Assembly (NCBI RefSeq): GCF_026965555.1
Contig: NZ_CP114040.1
Coordinates: 4,340,001-4,404,000, forward strand
From: Nannocystis punicea
GTDB taxonomy: Bacteria; Myxococcota_A; Polyangia; Nannocystales; Nannocystaceae
DNA: 64,000 nucleotides
Direction: 5' to 3'
The position numbers and the translations under genes are program-made. Shown piece by piece: positions 46,866 to 55,402 of the stretch. The notes beneath the pieces were generated by a model, which saw only the letters and a program-made list of their open reading frames with translations, did no database searches and was not told the DNA's origin. Position 1 is the first letter of the stretch. Each line of letters starts with the position of its first letter.

Positions 46866-48419
46866 GTGAGCCCGACGACGATCCTCATCCTCGCGGCGCT
46901 GACGGCCGCGCCCGCCGACGAGGTCACCAGCGTGCCGGTGCCGGAGGTCCGTGAGCGGACGGTCGCGGGCGAGGGTGCGGCTGGTGGAAAGGACATGCCT
47001 GATTCGACAGGAGCGAAAGGCCCTGGTGAAAAGGACATGTCGAGCCCGGGGCCGGCCGGGGCGGGAGACGCCCCGGCGGGCGTGAGCTCAGGGGGCGGGC
47101 CTGTCCTCGAGGACAGGCCGGTCGGGCCGCCGCCCTCTGCCTCGCAAGCGCGGCCTGGAGCGGGTCCTGCCGCCCAGGGCGTGCGGGGCGCCGGTGGACC
47201 TGTCCGTCAGGACATGTCCATGGGCACCGCGAGCGCCGAGGCCCCGCCAAGCACGGGAGGCGCCGCGGTCGGTTCACGGGATGTCCCGAAGGACATGCCC
47301 GTCAAGGCTTCCAGGCCGCCGCTGCGCGAGCGGTTCCAGTTCTTCCCGTACGGATGGATCCGCACCGACGCCACCTGGTACTCGGCGCCGCGCGAGGGCT
47401 ACAGCAACATCAGCCTGGCGGGGGCGCGGATCGGCGGCGGGGTCAACATCGGGCCGGTGACCGCGTTCGTGACGATCGAGGCGGCGCAGGCGAAGGGGCC
47501 GCAGCTGTTCGACGCGTTCATCGCCTGGGCCGCGGCCCCGCGGCTGCGGCTGCGCGCCGGGCAGTTCAAGGCGCCGTTCGGGCTGCGGTTCAACGCGCCC
47601 GACCTGGTCGACGAGCTGCCGCGCGCGCCGCTGTCGATGCTCGCCGCGACCCCGGGGCGCCAGGTCGGCCTCGAGGTGGCGTACGACTTCTGGCGCTGGG
47701 CCGAGGTCACCGCGGCCGTGTTCTCGGGCATCGGCCAGAACCGCGAGGCCAACAACACCAAGATCGCGTTCGCCGGCAAGGTGCAGCTGAACCCGCTGGC
47801 GTTCCTGCAGCGCGGCCCGCAGCTCCTGCTGGTGGCGTCGGTGTTCGCCTACCACAAGACCAACGGCTTCACGCCCACGGTCACCACCGCGTTCGGCTTC
47901 GACTTCTTCCACGGCCTGCCGAGCAGCGGCGCCTCGCGGCGCTTCACCGGCGGCGGCGGCCTGTTCTGGCGCTTCCTGTCGGCCCGCGGCGAGTTCTTCT
48001 ACACCTACGACTCGCGCGAGCGCGACACCGACGGCGACCCGTTCACCCCCGGTGACCCGCTGCCGCAGCTGATCGGCGCCGGCGGCTACGCGCAGATCGG
48101 AGCCGTGGTGACGGGGCAGGACAAGGACCCCGCGACCCTGCTGCCGCGCCTGGCGAGCCGCCGCGTGCGCGACAGCGCGGTCGAGCTGTCGGCCCGCTTC
48201 GAGCGCTTCCGCATCGGCGCCCGCGACGTGGTCGGCAACGGCATCCTCGCCACGTCCGCCGGCGTGAACTGGGTCCTGCTGCAGCACCTGCGCGTGTTCG
48301 CGGCCGTCAACTGGCAGCGCCTCGAGACGGCGATCCCCGAGATCCCCCGCGCGACCTCGTGGGGCGTGACCGGCGGGCTCGCCGGCTTCTTCCTCGGCCG
48401 CGCCGGACGCGGCGATTGA
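46866..48419 (+). CDS. Porin, phosphate-selective O/P-like, with a repeat-bearing N-terminal linker
   Basis: GTG 46866 opens a short signal peptide (TTILILAALTAAPADE). Residues about 35-145 are a low-complexity linker with KDMP, QDMS and DVPKDMP repeats encoded by four CATGTCC-type hairpins. From about 155 on the sequence alternates aromatic and polar residues in strands: FFPYGWIRTDATW, LRLRAGQFKAPFGLRF and GGGLFWRFLSARGEFFYTYD, typical of OprO/OprP-like 16-strand barrels. It sits in the outer membrane. The last residues end FFLGRAGRGD instead of a terminal Phe. Confidence 0.85.
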   Translation: MSPTTILILAALTAAPADEVTSVPVPEVRERTVAGEGAAGGKDMPDSTGAKGPGEKDMSSPGPAGAGDAPAGVSSGGGPVLEDRPVGPPPSASQARPGAGPAAQGVRGAGGPVRQDMSMGTASAEAPPSTGGAAVGSRDVPKDMPVKASRPPLRERFQFFPYGWIRTDATWYSAPREGYSNISLAGARIGGGVNIGPVTAFVTIEAAQAKGPQLFDAFIAWAAAPRLRLRAGQFKAPFGLRFNAPDLVDELPRAPLSMLAATPGRQVGLEVAYDFWRWAEVTAAVFSGIGQNREANNTKIAFAGKVQLNPLAFLQRGPQLLLVASVFAYHKTNGFTPTVTTAFGFDFFHGLPSSGASRRFTGGGGLFWRFLSARGEFFYTYDSRERDTDGDPFTPGDPLPQLIGAGGYAQIGAVVTGQDKDPATLLPRLASRRVRDSAVELSARFERFRIGARDVVGNGILATSAGVNWVLLQHLRVFAAVNWQRLETAIPEIPRATSWGVTGGLAGFFLGRAGRGD

Positions 48420-48437
48420 CGTGTCCGAAGGGACATG
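48420..48437 (+). terminator. CATGTCC-type hairpin after the porin gene
   Basis: CGTGTCC-GAAG-GGACATG forms a 7-bp stem with one G-U pair directly after the porin stop codon. No U-run. The 510-bp gap continues with an inverted copy of the composite repeat and further motifs at 48554-48575 and 48724-48743. Confidence 0.45.
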
Positions 48438-48446
48438 TCTCTTCGT

Positions 48447-48545
48447 ATCATCCGGGGCGCGGTCGCGCCGTGCGCCGTCCGTCGCGCCACGACCTCGCGT
48501 CTGCTTCCACGTCGCGTGGTGAGAAGCGCGTGACTCGGCCGCGGC
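48447..48545. repeat. Composite repeat island 3, inverted
   Basis: Read on the minus strand this contains GTGGCGCGACGG...GCACGGCGCG and CGCGCTTCTCACCACGCGAC, matching units R2 and R3 of islands 1 and 2 but in the opposite orientation and order. Similarity is lower than between islands 1 and 2. Confidence 0.55.
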
Positions 48546-48932
48546 GAGCTTCAACCTGTCCGAAGGAGCATGTCGGCCTGCGCCTCGAACGCCGCGTGAC
48601 ATGGCCTGCAAATCCCGTCCGGGAGTGCATGCATGCCTCAATTGTCGCGTCTCGGACGCTGAGATGGGCCGTGTCACGAGGGCGTCTCCCTGCGGACGCC
48701 GCGTCCGTGTGGCCCTGATGTGGGCATGTCCGGGAGGACAGGTTGTGCCGCGGTTGCGAGGACGCGCGGGGGCGCCCGGACCGGCGCTCCGGTGCTCCTT
48801 GGGGCCGTCTACGGGCGCCCGCACCTGCGTTCGCCGGGCGTCCCTCGGGGCCCGCGCAGGCGCGCTCCCGGGCCTTCCGGAGCGGCCGTCGTGCCGGTGT
48901 TACGCCGCCGACATGGTGTACCCTGCCGGGCC

Positions 48933-50387
48933 ATGACGCGATGGATTATCGGACCGGTCGCCGCGCTGGCGGTCGGGTGCGCACAGGGAGCGCCGCTCGA
49001 CGGCGACACCAGCGGGACCCTCGGCACGACCATGACCACGACGATGCCGACCTCGACCGATCCGACGACCGGCTCGGGGACGGTGACCGAGACGGGCGAG
49101 ACCACGACCACGACCACGAGCGACGGCGAGACCCTGACCTCGGAGACTGGCGAGACCACCACCAGCACCACCGGCGAGCCGACCGTGCTCGACGAGTACT
49201 ACCCGTTCGACGAGGTCCATTCGCCGATCACCGCCGACGTCGCCGCCTCGCTGGCCGCGATCAAGGCCAAGAGCGCCAAGACCGACGGCGTGTTCGCCAA
49301 GGTCGGCGGCTCGAGCACCGCCAGCACCAACTTCATGCACTGCCTCGCCGACGTCATGCAGATCATGGAGCTGCCGGCGGAGCTGCAGCCGACGGTCGAC
49401 TACTTCAACGCCACCGCCGCGGGCATGGGCGCGACCTCGTTCAGCCGCGTCAGCCTGGCCGCGATGGCCGGGTGGGGCGGGGCCGAGGTTTTGGCCGGCA
49501 TGCCGTCGCCGCTCGTCAACGAGATGACCGAGATCCTGCCTCGCTTCGCGCTGGTGCTGCTCGGCACCGCCGAGCTCGAGGTGCCGCCGCCCGACGGCCT
49601 CTTCACCTTCGCCGACAACCTCGTGACCGTGGTCGACACGCTGATCGCCGGCGGCACCGTGCCGATCCTCTCGACCATGCCGTCGCGCACCATGCCGGCC
49701 GGGATCGAGGTCTACGTCCCGCGCTACAACGCCTTCGTCCGCGCGCTCGCGCAGGGCCGCAAGATCCCGCTGATCGACCTCAACCTCGTGCTCTCGGGCC
49801 TGCCGAGCCTCGGCCTCGCGCCCGACGGCATCGACCTCAGCGTCGCGCTCGGCGGCGACATGGTCACGCCGGCCCCGTGCGCGTTCGGCTTCGCCGGCAG
49901 CACGAGCGGCTACAACCGCCGCAACCTCGCCACCCTCGAGGCGCTCGCGCGCGTCAAGCCGGTGGTGGTCGACGGCGCCGCGCCGCCCGACGCCAGCGCG
50001 CCGAGGTTGATGGGCGCCGGCACGCTCGCCGAGCCGATCGTCATCCCGAGCCTGCCGTTCGCCGACATGCGCAGCACCGCGGACAGCCCCAGCGACGAGA
50101 TCGACACCTACGCCGGCGCCTGCATGACCATGGGCGAGGACGGGCCCGAGTACGTCTACGAGCTGAACATCGTCGAGGCGACCTCGATCCGCGCGCTGGT
50201 GTTCGACCAGGGCAACGTCGACGTCGACGTCCACCTGATGACGCAGACCGACGCCGCCACCTGCGTGAAGCGAGCCGACCGCGAGCTCGAGGGGCCGCTG
50301 CAGCCGGGCACTTACTACCTCACGGTCGACACGCTCGGGGCCGCGACGCCCGGCGAGTTCGCGTTCGTGGTGCTGGCCGAGGGCTGA
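48933..50387 (+). CDS. Lipoprotein with SGNH-hydrolase-like and pre-peptidase C-terminal domains
   Basis: ATG 48933 yields a signal peptide ending ALAVGC. A Thr-rich linker leads to residues about 85-330, arranged like an SGNH hydrolase: VFAKVGGSSTASTNF in place of the GDS block, FALVLLGTAELEV where GxND is expected, and GGTVPILSTMPSR as in the family. The nucleophile and Asn blocks are non-canonical, so it may be inactive. The last 100 residues, with YELNIVEATSIRALVFD and LQPGTYYLTVDTL, resemble the PPC domain. Likely a surface protein. Confidence 0.75.
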   Translation: MTRWIIGPVAALAVGCAQGAPLDGDTSGTLGTTMTTTMPTSTDPTTGSGTVTETGETTTTTTSDGETLTSETGETTTSTTGEPTVLDEYYPFDEVHSPITADVAASLAAIKAKSAKTDGVFAKVGGSSTASTNFMHCLADVMQIMELPAELQPTVDYFNATAAGMGATSFSRVSLAAMAGWGGAEVLAGMPSPLVNEMTEILPRFALVLLGTAELEVPPPDGLFTFADNLVTVVDTLIAGGTVPILSTMPSRTMPAGIEVYVPRYNAFVRALAQGRKIPLIDLNLVLSGLPSLGLAPDGIDLSVALGGDMVTPAPCAFGFAGSTSGYNRRNLATLEALARVKPVVVDGAAPPDASAPRLMGAGTLAEPIVIPSLPFADMRSTADSPSDEIDTYAGACMTMGEDGPEYVYELNIVEATSIRALVFDQGNVDVDVHLMTQTDAATCVKRADRELEGPLQPGTYYLTVDTLGAATPGEFAFVVLAEG

Positions 50388-50721
50388 GCGCGATCTCGCT
50401 CGAACGCCCGCGAGCCGGGCCGTGCCGCGGCCGACCGCTGCGGGCGGCCTCGTTCGTGCTCCGCGTCGCTCGTCGGGCTCGAATCGGCCGAGAAACTTCA
50501 TCCTCGCGGCGCGCCGGCCCGCGCGAGGCTGCTCGGAGCGCCCTGCGGGCGGCGCTAGTGCAGGACTTGGGGTCGGCTGACCGAAAGAGCAGGCCCCAAA
50601 GGTCATCCGCTCCGGAGCGGCGGCGCGGGGCCGTGGCGCGGCTTCGGCGGGCCGGACCGGGGGCCGCGTGCGCCAGGGTGAGAACGGGACGGACAGGTGT
50701 TACAGTGCGGCCCCGAACCCC
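50388..50721. other. Intergenic region without recognised features
   Basis: The gap contains no credible coding frame. A GACAGGTGTTACAG sequence just before 50722 may belong to the promoter of the DUF4388 gene. Confidence 0.4.
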
Positions 50722-52011
50722 ATGAAGCACGCGCAGGACGAGCTGGTCTGGATCGACGGGACGGGGGCCGCGCATCCGCTGGGCGAGGTCGCCACGCAGC
50801 GGATGCGCACCCGCGAAGGCGCGTTCCGGATCATGCCTTCTCCGCGGCACCTGGTGTTCATGCGCTACGTCGGCGCCGACGGCCGCCGCGACCGGGAGGA
50901 CGGCGCGGTGGTCCGGATCGCCGGCGAGATCACGGGGCCCGGGGCGATGGCCGACGTGATCGCCCTGCTGGCGCAGGTCGGCTGGCGCGGCGAGCTGGTG
51001 GTGCAGGACTCGGAGCACTCGCGCAGCCTGTTCTTCGAGCACGGCTCGATCGTCGGCGTGCAGTCGGACGCCGGCGACGAATTGCTCGGCAACATCGCCT
51101 ACCGCTTCGGCGTGGTCCACGAGGAGGTCCTCGGCGACGTGCTGATCCGGGCCCGCAAGACCGGCGAGCGGTTCGGCGTGGCCGCGGTGGCGATGGGCGC
51201 CCTCACCGAGGAGCAGGTGCTGAGCCTGCTCGGGCGCCAGGTCGAGGAGGTGGTGTTCTCGGTGCTGATGGCGGACGACGGCCTGTACGCGTTCCTCGAC
51301 GGCTACGAGGACTCGCGCCTGCCGTTCCGCCAGGTCCACAGCGCGACCTCGTTGCTGATGCACCTGATCGTGCGCCTCGACGGGATCCGCTACTTCCGCC
51401 CGTGGATCCCGTCGTCGCAGTACATCCCGAAGAAGCGTCCGGGCGCAGCGGAGCCGGGCAACGAGGTGATGCCGCTGTGGAACGCGATCGACGGGACCCA
51501 GAGCGTCGAGGCGCTCGGTCGCTCGACCGGCCTCGGCGAGTTCCTGGTCACGGAGATGCTGTTCCAGCTGACGCAGTCGCAGCACGTGATCATCCTGCCG
51601 CCGCGGCTGCGCGGCGGGGCGGCCGAGGCGGTCGAGCTGGCCAACACCGCGCTGCGGGCGATCCACCAGCGCGCCGACATGGCCGGCCGCGGCACGGTGT
51701 TCCGCAACGCGATGGCCGGGTTCGCCCGCGGCTCCTACGACGACCTGTTCCGCGGGGCAGGTCCGTTCGAGCACGGCGGCTTCAACGGGCAGATGATCGA
51801 TCGCAACGCCAGCGCGACCTGCCGCGCCCTCGGCGGCGAGCCCGAGGTGCTGGTGCGCGAGATGATGTACGACTACGTGGCCTTCGCCCTGCTGTCGTGC
51901 GGCGCCTCGATCGGCAAGGCCGACGAACAGGCCCTGAGCCGCGAGGTCGAGCCGCTGCTCGCCAAGCTGCGGCCCGCCAGCCAGTCGGGGATGTTCCGCC
52001 TCAACAAGTGA
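50722..52011 (+). CDS. DUF4388-domain protein
   Basis: The 429-residue protein contains, at residues about 70-150, the DUF4388 pattern: GEITGPGAMADVIALLAQ, then GELVV, then SLFFEHGSIVGVQS. This domain (also called PATAN-like) is frequent in deltaproteobacterial signalling proteins and is thought to mediate protein interactions. A second domain of mainly helices follows. No signal peptide; probably cytosolic. The gene runs to 9 bp before a convergent small membrane gene. Confidence 0.8.
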   Translation: MKHAQDELVWIDGTGAAHPLGEVATQRMRTREGAFRIMPSPRHLVFMRYVGADGRRDREDGAVVRIAGEITGPGAMADVIALLAQVGWRGELVVQDSEHSRSLFFEHGSIVGVQSDAGDELLGNIAYRFGVVHEEVLGDVLIRARKTGERFGVAAVAMGALTEEQVLSLLGRQVEEVVFSVLMADDGLYAFLDGYEDSRLPFRQVHSATSLLMHLIVRLDGIRYFRPWIPSSQYIPKKRPGAAEPGNEVMPLWNAIDGTQSVEALGRSTGLGEFLVTEMLFQLTQSQHVIILPPRLRGGAAEAVELANTALRAIHQRADMAGRGTVFRNAMAGFARGSYDDLFRGAGPFEHGGFNGQMIDRNASATCRALGGEPEVLVREMMYDYVAFALLSCGASIGKADEQALSREVEPLLAKLRPASQSGMFRLNK

Positions 52012-52020
52012 GGCGCGGCG

Positions 52021-52290
52021 TCAGGCCTGGGCGTGGGACGCTCGCAGGCCGAGATAGACGGCCGCGGCGAGGCCGACCAGCACCGTGTTGACGACGAGCC
52101 TGGCGACCCATCGCCAGCGATGGCGACGCGCGTCGTACGTGCGCGAGAGGACCATCCCCTGCGGCAGGACGAACAGCGCGAGGAACCACGGGGAGGGGAA
52201 CAGCCAGAAGGCGATCGGGACGAGCATCAAGAGGACGAACAGGACATGATAGTCGAGCTCGTTGATCCAGCGCTCGTGGCTCTCAGTCAT
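52021..52290 (-). CDS. Small two-helix membrane protein
   Basis: The 89 residues begin MTESHERWINELDYHVLF and contain two hydrophobic helices (LFVLLMLVPIAFWLF and VNTVLVGLAAAVYLGL) around an Arg-rich loop (RTYDARRHRWRW). A GGGAG ribosome binding site lies upstream of ATG 52290. Function unknown. Confidence 0.72.
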   Translation of the reverse strand: MTESHERWINELDYHVLFVLLMLVPIAFWLFPSPWFLALFVLPQGMVLSRTYDARRHRWRWVARLVVNTVLVGLAAAVYLGLRASHAQA

Positions 52291-52352
52291 TCGTCGTCCG
52301 CTCCCCGGCGGTGGAGTCTGACACCGAATCGAAACGCGTGCCCAAGGGGCGC

Positions 52353-53363
52353 TCACGGGATCGGCGAGTCGTCGTCGTCGTAGACGTTGCCCTCGATGAG
52401 CGGGTCCGGGTCGTCGATGACCCACGGGCCGTAGCCGTGGCCGCGGCCGAAGCGGTTGTTCAGGACCCTGGTGCCCATCGGCGCCGTCTCGCCCTCGCCG
52501 CGGATGTTGAGGGTCCAGCCGCCGTCGTCGAACCAGTTGCACTCGAGCGTGAGGTCGATGGTCGCGCCGCCGAGGTCGCCGGTCTGCACCGCGGCGTTGC
52601 TGGCCCCGGAGATGTCGTTGTGGCGCAGCGTGACCCCGGCGCCGCCGGTCGACTGCACGCCGTCGTTGTGCTCACCTTCCCCGTTGGACAGGTCGTGCAC
52701 CCAGCAGTCCTCGATCAGGACGTTGCTGTCGGCCTTGAAGCCGTCGGCGGTGCCGTGGATGTTCAGCCGACGCGCGGTGTAGTTGGCGAACGAGATGGCC
52801 GCGGTCGCGTCGCCGGACAGGCCCTCGATCTCGCTGTCCTCGACCACGAGGCCGACGTTGTCCTCGTCGAAGTAGCGGATCGGGTAGTAGTCGCCGCTGC
52901 GGATCCGCACGTTGCGGATCGTGACGTCGTCGGCCAGGACGGTGATCGTGCCGTCGATGTCGAGGCCCTCGATCACCGCGCCGTCCTCGTCGACGGTGAT
53001 CGAGCCGCTCGGCATCAGCCGCACGCCCTTCGGCACGCCCGTGTTGTCGGGGCCGGGCCGCGGGCCGTCGCACGGGCCCACGGGCTCGCCGGTGGTCCCG
53101 GCGGTGTCGTCGGTGGTCGGCTCGGCAGTGGTCGGGCCGAGGGTGGTGGGCTCGGCGGCGGTCGAGGTCGAGGTCGAGGTCGTGTCGCTGCCGTCGCTCG
53201 CGACCGTACCGGTCGAGGTCGGCTCGTCGGTGGTGCTCGTCGTTGCGTCGTCGGGGGTCCCGTTGCTCGTCGCCGCCGTCTCGCTCTCGGTCCCGGACGG
53301 CGCCGGGGCGCCCCCGCAAGCCATCACCAACGCCATGCTCGTGCACCACCGGAAGCTCCGCAT
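52353..53363 (-). CDS. Lipoprotein with a right-handed beta-helix
   Basis: The 336-residue product has a signal peptide ending LVMAC and a Thr/Ser/Asp linker to about residue 95. Parallel-beta-helix rungs follow, such as TVLADDVTIRNVRIRSGD, NVGLVVEDSEIEG and VLIEDCWVHDLSN, as in pectate-lyase-like folds. A glycan-binding or -cleaving surface role is inferred; no catalytic set is confidently placed. The gene precedes the small membrane protein on the same strand. Confidence 0.78.
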   Translation of the reverse strand: MRSFRWCTSMALVMACGGAPAPSGTESETAATSNGTPDDATTSTTDEPTSTGTVASDGSDTTSTSTSTAAEPTTLGPTTAEPTTDDTAGTTGEPVGPCDGPRPGPDNTGVPKGVRLMPSGSITVDEDGAVIEGLDIDGTITVLADDVTIRNVRIRSGDYYPIRYFDEDNVGLVVEDSEIEGLSGDATAAISFANYTARRLNIHGTADGFKADSNVLIEDCWVHDLSNGEGEHNDGVQSTGGAGVTLRHNDISGASNAAVQTGDLGGATIDLTLECNWFDDGGWTLNIRGEGETAPMGTRVLNNRFGRGHGYGPWVIDDPDPLIEGNVYDDDDSPIP

Positions 53364-53502
53364 CGGCCCGTCCTCCGCGCGGCATCTTCGGCGGGGTGGA
53401 GCGGGGCGTCAACCGGCGCGCGACTGGGAGCGAGCGCGCCCGTGATGTTGGCAGACCCCGGGCCGGCTCACCGCGGCGCGCGCGGCGAGCGATAGGATCA
53501 TG

Positions 53503-53556
53503 AGGACATGTCCAAAGGAACCTGCACGAACGGGCATGCCCTTCAGGGCAGGTTTC
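53503..53556. repeat. Two CATGTCC-type hairpins, one holding a stop codon
   Basis: GGACATGTCC...GGAACCTG begins at 53503, and the stem GGGCATGCCC-TTCA-GGGCAGG follows at 53532-53553. The stop codon of the next minus-strand gene (TGA, 53545-53543) is in the loop of the second hairpin. Confidence 0.55.
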
Positions 53557-53983
53557 CCGGGTGCAGCGCGGCGACGGCGGCGTCGAGGTCGAAGTCGAGG
53601 GCGACCGGCTGGTCGCGGTCGAAGGTCTCGAGGTAGCGGTCCCAGTCGCAGTTGGCGGCGGCGGCCAGGCGAACGCCGCGGGGCGAGGCGGCCCCGCGGA
53701 AGGCGAGGGCGCACACGCCCTGGCCGCCCGGGTAGAGGGTGACGGAGCGGCCGAGCAGGGCGCCGGCGAGCTCGTCGAGCGAGCGCAGGTCGACGGTGAA
53801 CTCGGCGCCGATCAGCGCCTCGATCGAGGCCGGCCCGGGCATGACGGTGCCGGCCAGCCACAGGGTCTCGCCGGCGTGGGTGAGCGCGAGGTTCCAGTCG
53901 GCCTCGGGGCCGCGGCAGTGGTAGAGCTCGAGCGTGGCGTTGCTCAGGTCCCAGGTCTGGTCGCCGATGCGGATCCGGCTCAT
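53543..53983 (-). CDS. Hypothetical protein
   Basis: The 146 residues begin MSRIRIGDQTWDLSNATLEL. They are rich in short beta strands and contain FTVDLRSLDELAGALLGRS. There is no signal peptide. The family is not recognised; it looks like an acidic all-beta protein, possibly of the immunity or type VI/phage-tail accessory sort. Its stop codon lies in a hairpin motif. Confidence 0.6.
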   Translation of the reverse strand: MSRIRIGDQTWDLSNATLELYHCRGPEADWNLALTHAGETLWLAGTVMPGPASIEALIGAEFTVDLRSLDELAGALLGRSVTLYPGGQGVCALAFRGAASPRGVRLAAAANCDWDRYLETFDRDQPVALDFDLDAAVAALHPGNLP

Positions 53984-54018
53984 GCCGCCTCCATACCACG
54001 GGAGGCGGCGGTCTTGGC

Positions 54019-54038
54019 ACCTGTTCGAAGAAACAGGT
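54019..54038 (-). terminator. Hairpin after the ADYC-domain gene
   Basis: ACCTGTT pairs with AACAGGT around a CGAAGA loop, 14 bp beyond the stop codon of the minus-strand gene at 54053. This is a terminator-like member of the motif family. Confidence 0.5.
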
Positions 54039-54052
54039 ACTTGCAGATCGAA

Positions 54053-55081
54053 TCAGCTGGGCCCGGAGCCGTCGCAGGCGCCGGGGTCGGACTGCCACAG
54101 GTCGCAGTAGCGATCGGCCAGGAGGCCGCCGCGGCTGCTGTCGAAGTCGCCGCAGGTGCTGATGTCGTCGAGGGCGTCGAGGCAGGTCGGGTACTCGTAG
54201 GTGATGCCGGCGTCGTCGAGCATCTTGAGGCGGCGCTGTTCACCGACGCAGACGGCGCCGTCCGGGCCCCACTCGGCCTCGATGCCCCAGTTCTGCAGGG
54301 TCAGGGTGACAGGGCTCTGGATCGCCGGGCTCAGGGCGTCGAACACGTCGATCGGCGTGCCGGTGAAGGTGTGCGGGGTGCCGTCGCCGCAGTAGTCGGC
54401 GCGGGCCAGCCGCGTGCAGGCCTGGTGGTGGTCGGCGAGCGAGACGCCGGCGACTGTGGCCCACGGGCGATAGCCCCACTCGACACACTTGGCCAGGACC
54501 GCGTCGCGGCAGGCGAAGGTGACGACGCCGGCGTCGTCGACGCGGTCGCCGGTGGTGCCGTCCCACCAGTTGCCGATCGCGATCGCCTGGGTCGGCTGGC
54601 CGTTGTGGTCGTAGCAGAGGCTGGACCACGTGCTCTCCGCCACGTCCTGGACCGAGATGTCGTAGAACCACACGTCGCCGTCGGGGTCGGCGGGATCGAG
54701 GTAGATGTCGTCGAAGCGCAGGACGTAGGTCTCGCCGGCGCCCTCGAGGGTGAGGAGCGAGCCGACCAGGTCGTCGCCGCTGACCTGCACCGGGCTGCCG
54801 TCGACGATCTGGGTGGCGGAGAAGCTGCTGCCGTTGAGGTTGATGCCGTTGAGGTTGATGCCGTTGAGGCTCCAGTTGTTCATGCGCATGCCGTTGAGGT
54901 TGATTCCGTTCATGCGCATGCCGTTGAACTGCTGGCCGTTCATCACGGCCGAGTTCAACTGAAGTCCGTTGCCGACGTCGCTCCGCAGCGTAACCGCCGT
55001 TCCAACGTCGTTCTCGACGACATCACAGGCCACAACCGAACAGACCAGTGCCAACCAAATCCCTCGAGTCATGGGCCTCAT
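54053..55081 (-). CDS. ADYC-domain lipoprotein with Asn-Gly repeats
   Basis: An AGGAG ribosome binding site precedes three close ATG codons (55084, 55081, 55072); 55081 is preferred by spacing. The signal peptide ends CSVVAC. Residues about 25-75 are MNG/LNG repeats (FNGMRMNGINLNGMRMN), similar to pentapeptide-like beta-helix coils. The C-terminal 200 residues contain RADYCGDGTPHTFTGTPI, the signature of the ADYC domain of myxobacterial lipoproteins, with several conserved Cys pairs. The function is unknown. The repeat is visible at DNA level at 54825-54960. Confidence 0.82.
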   Translation of the reverse strand: MRPMTRGIWLALVCSVVACDVVENDVGTAVTLRSDVGNGLQLNSAVMNGQQFNGMRMNGINLNGMRMNNWSLNGINLNGINLNGSSFSATQIVDGSPVQVSGDDLVGSLLTLEGAGETYVLRFDDIYLDPADPDGDVWFYDISVQDVAESTWSSLCYDHNGQPTQAIAIGNWWDGTTGDRVDDAGVVTFACRDAVLAKCVEWGYRPWATVAGVSLADHHQACTRLARADYCGDGTPHTFTGTPIDVFDALSPAIQSPVTLTLQNWGIEAEWGPDGAVCVGEQRRLKMLDDAGITYEYPTCLDALDDISTCGDFDSSRGGLLADRYCDLWQSDPGACDGSGPS

Positions 55082-55084
55082 CAT

Positions 55085-55402
55085 CTCCTGACCGAACGAC
55101 ATGATCGAGGTCCTCGGAACGCGCAACCCGTGCGGGGCGACAGCCCCGGCAGTCAGCGCATGCGGTGGTCCAGGGGGCGCTGTGCCGTTCGTGCGTCCGT
55201 CACATACACGCGGACGCGGTCCGGGCAATGCCACGTTACGACATCGCGCGTTTGGCCTGAAACTCGAAAGGAAATCGCGGCAGTGAGGCGAGGGCGATGC
55301 TCGTCACGCTGCCGCGATGACCCGGGTCCACGTCTCCGCTGCCGCGACATGCAGACGGAGGATTCATGGCCCCCGATCGCCGACTCGGCCTGTCGCCGAC
55401 GA
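55085..55402. other. Intergenic region downstream of the lipid operon
   Basis: This gap separates the end of the lipid operon from the ADYC gene, all on the minus strand. It should hold the promoter of the ADYC gene. No gene or hairpin terminator is evident. Confidence 0.4.
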
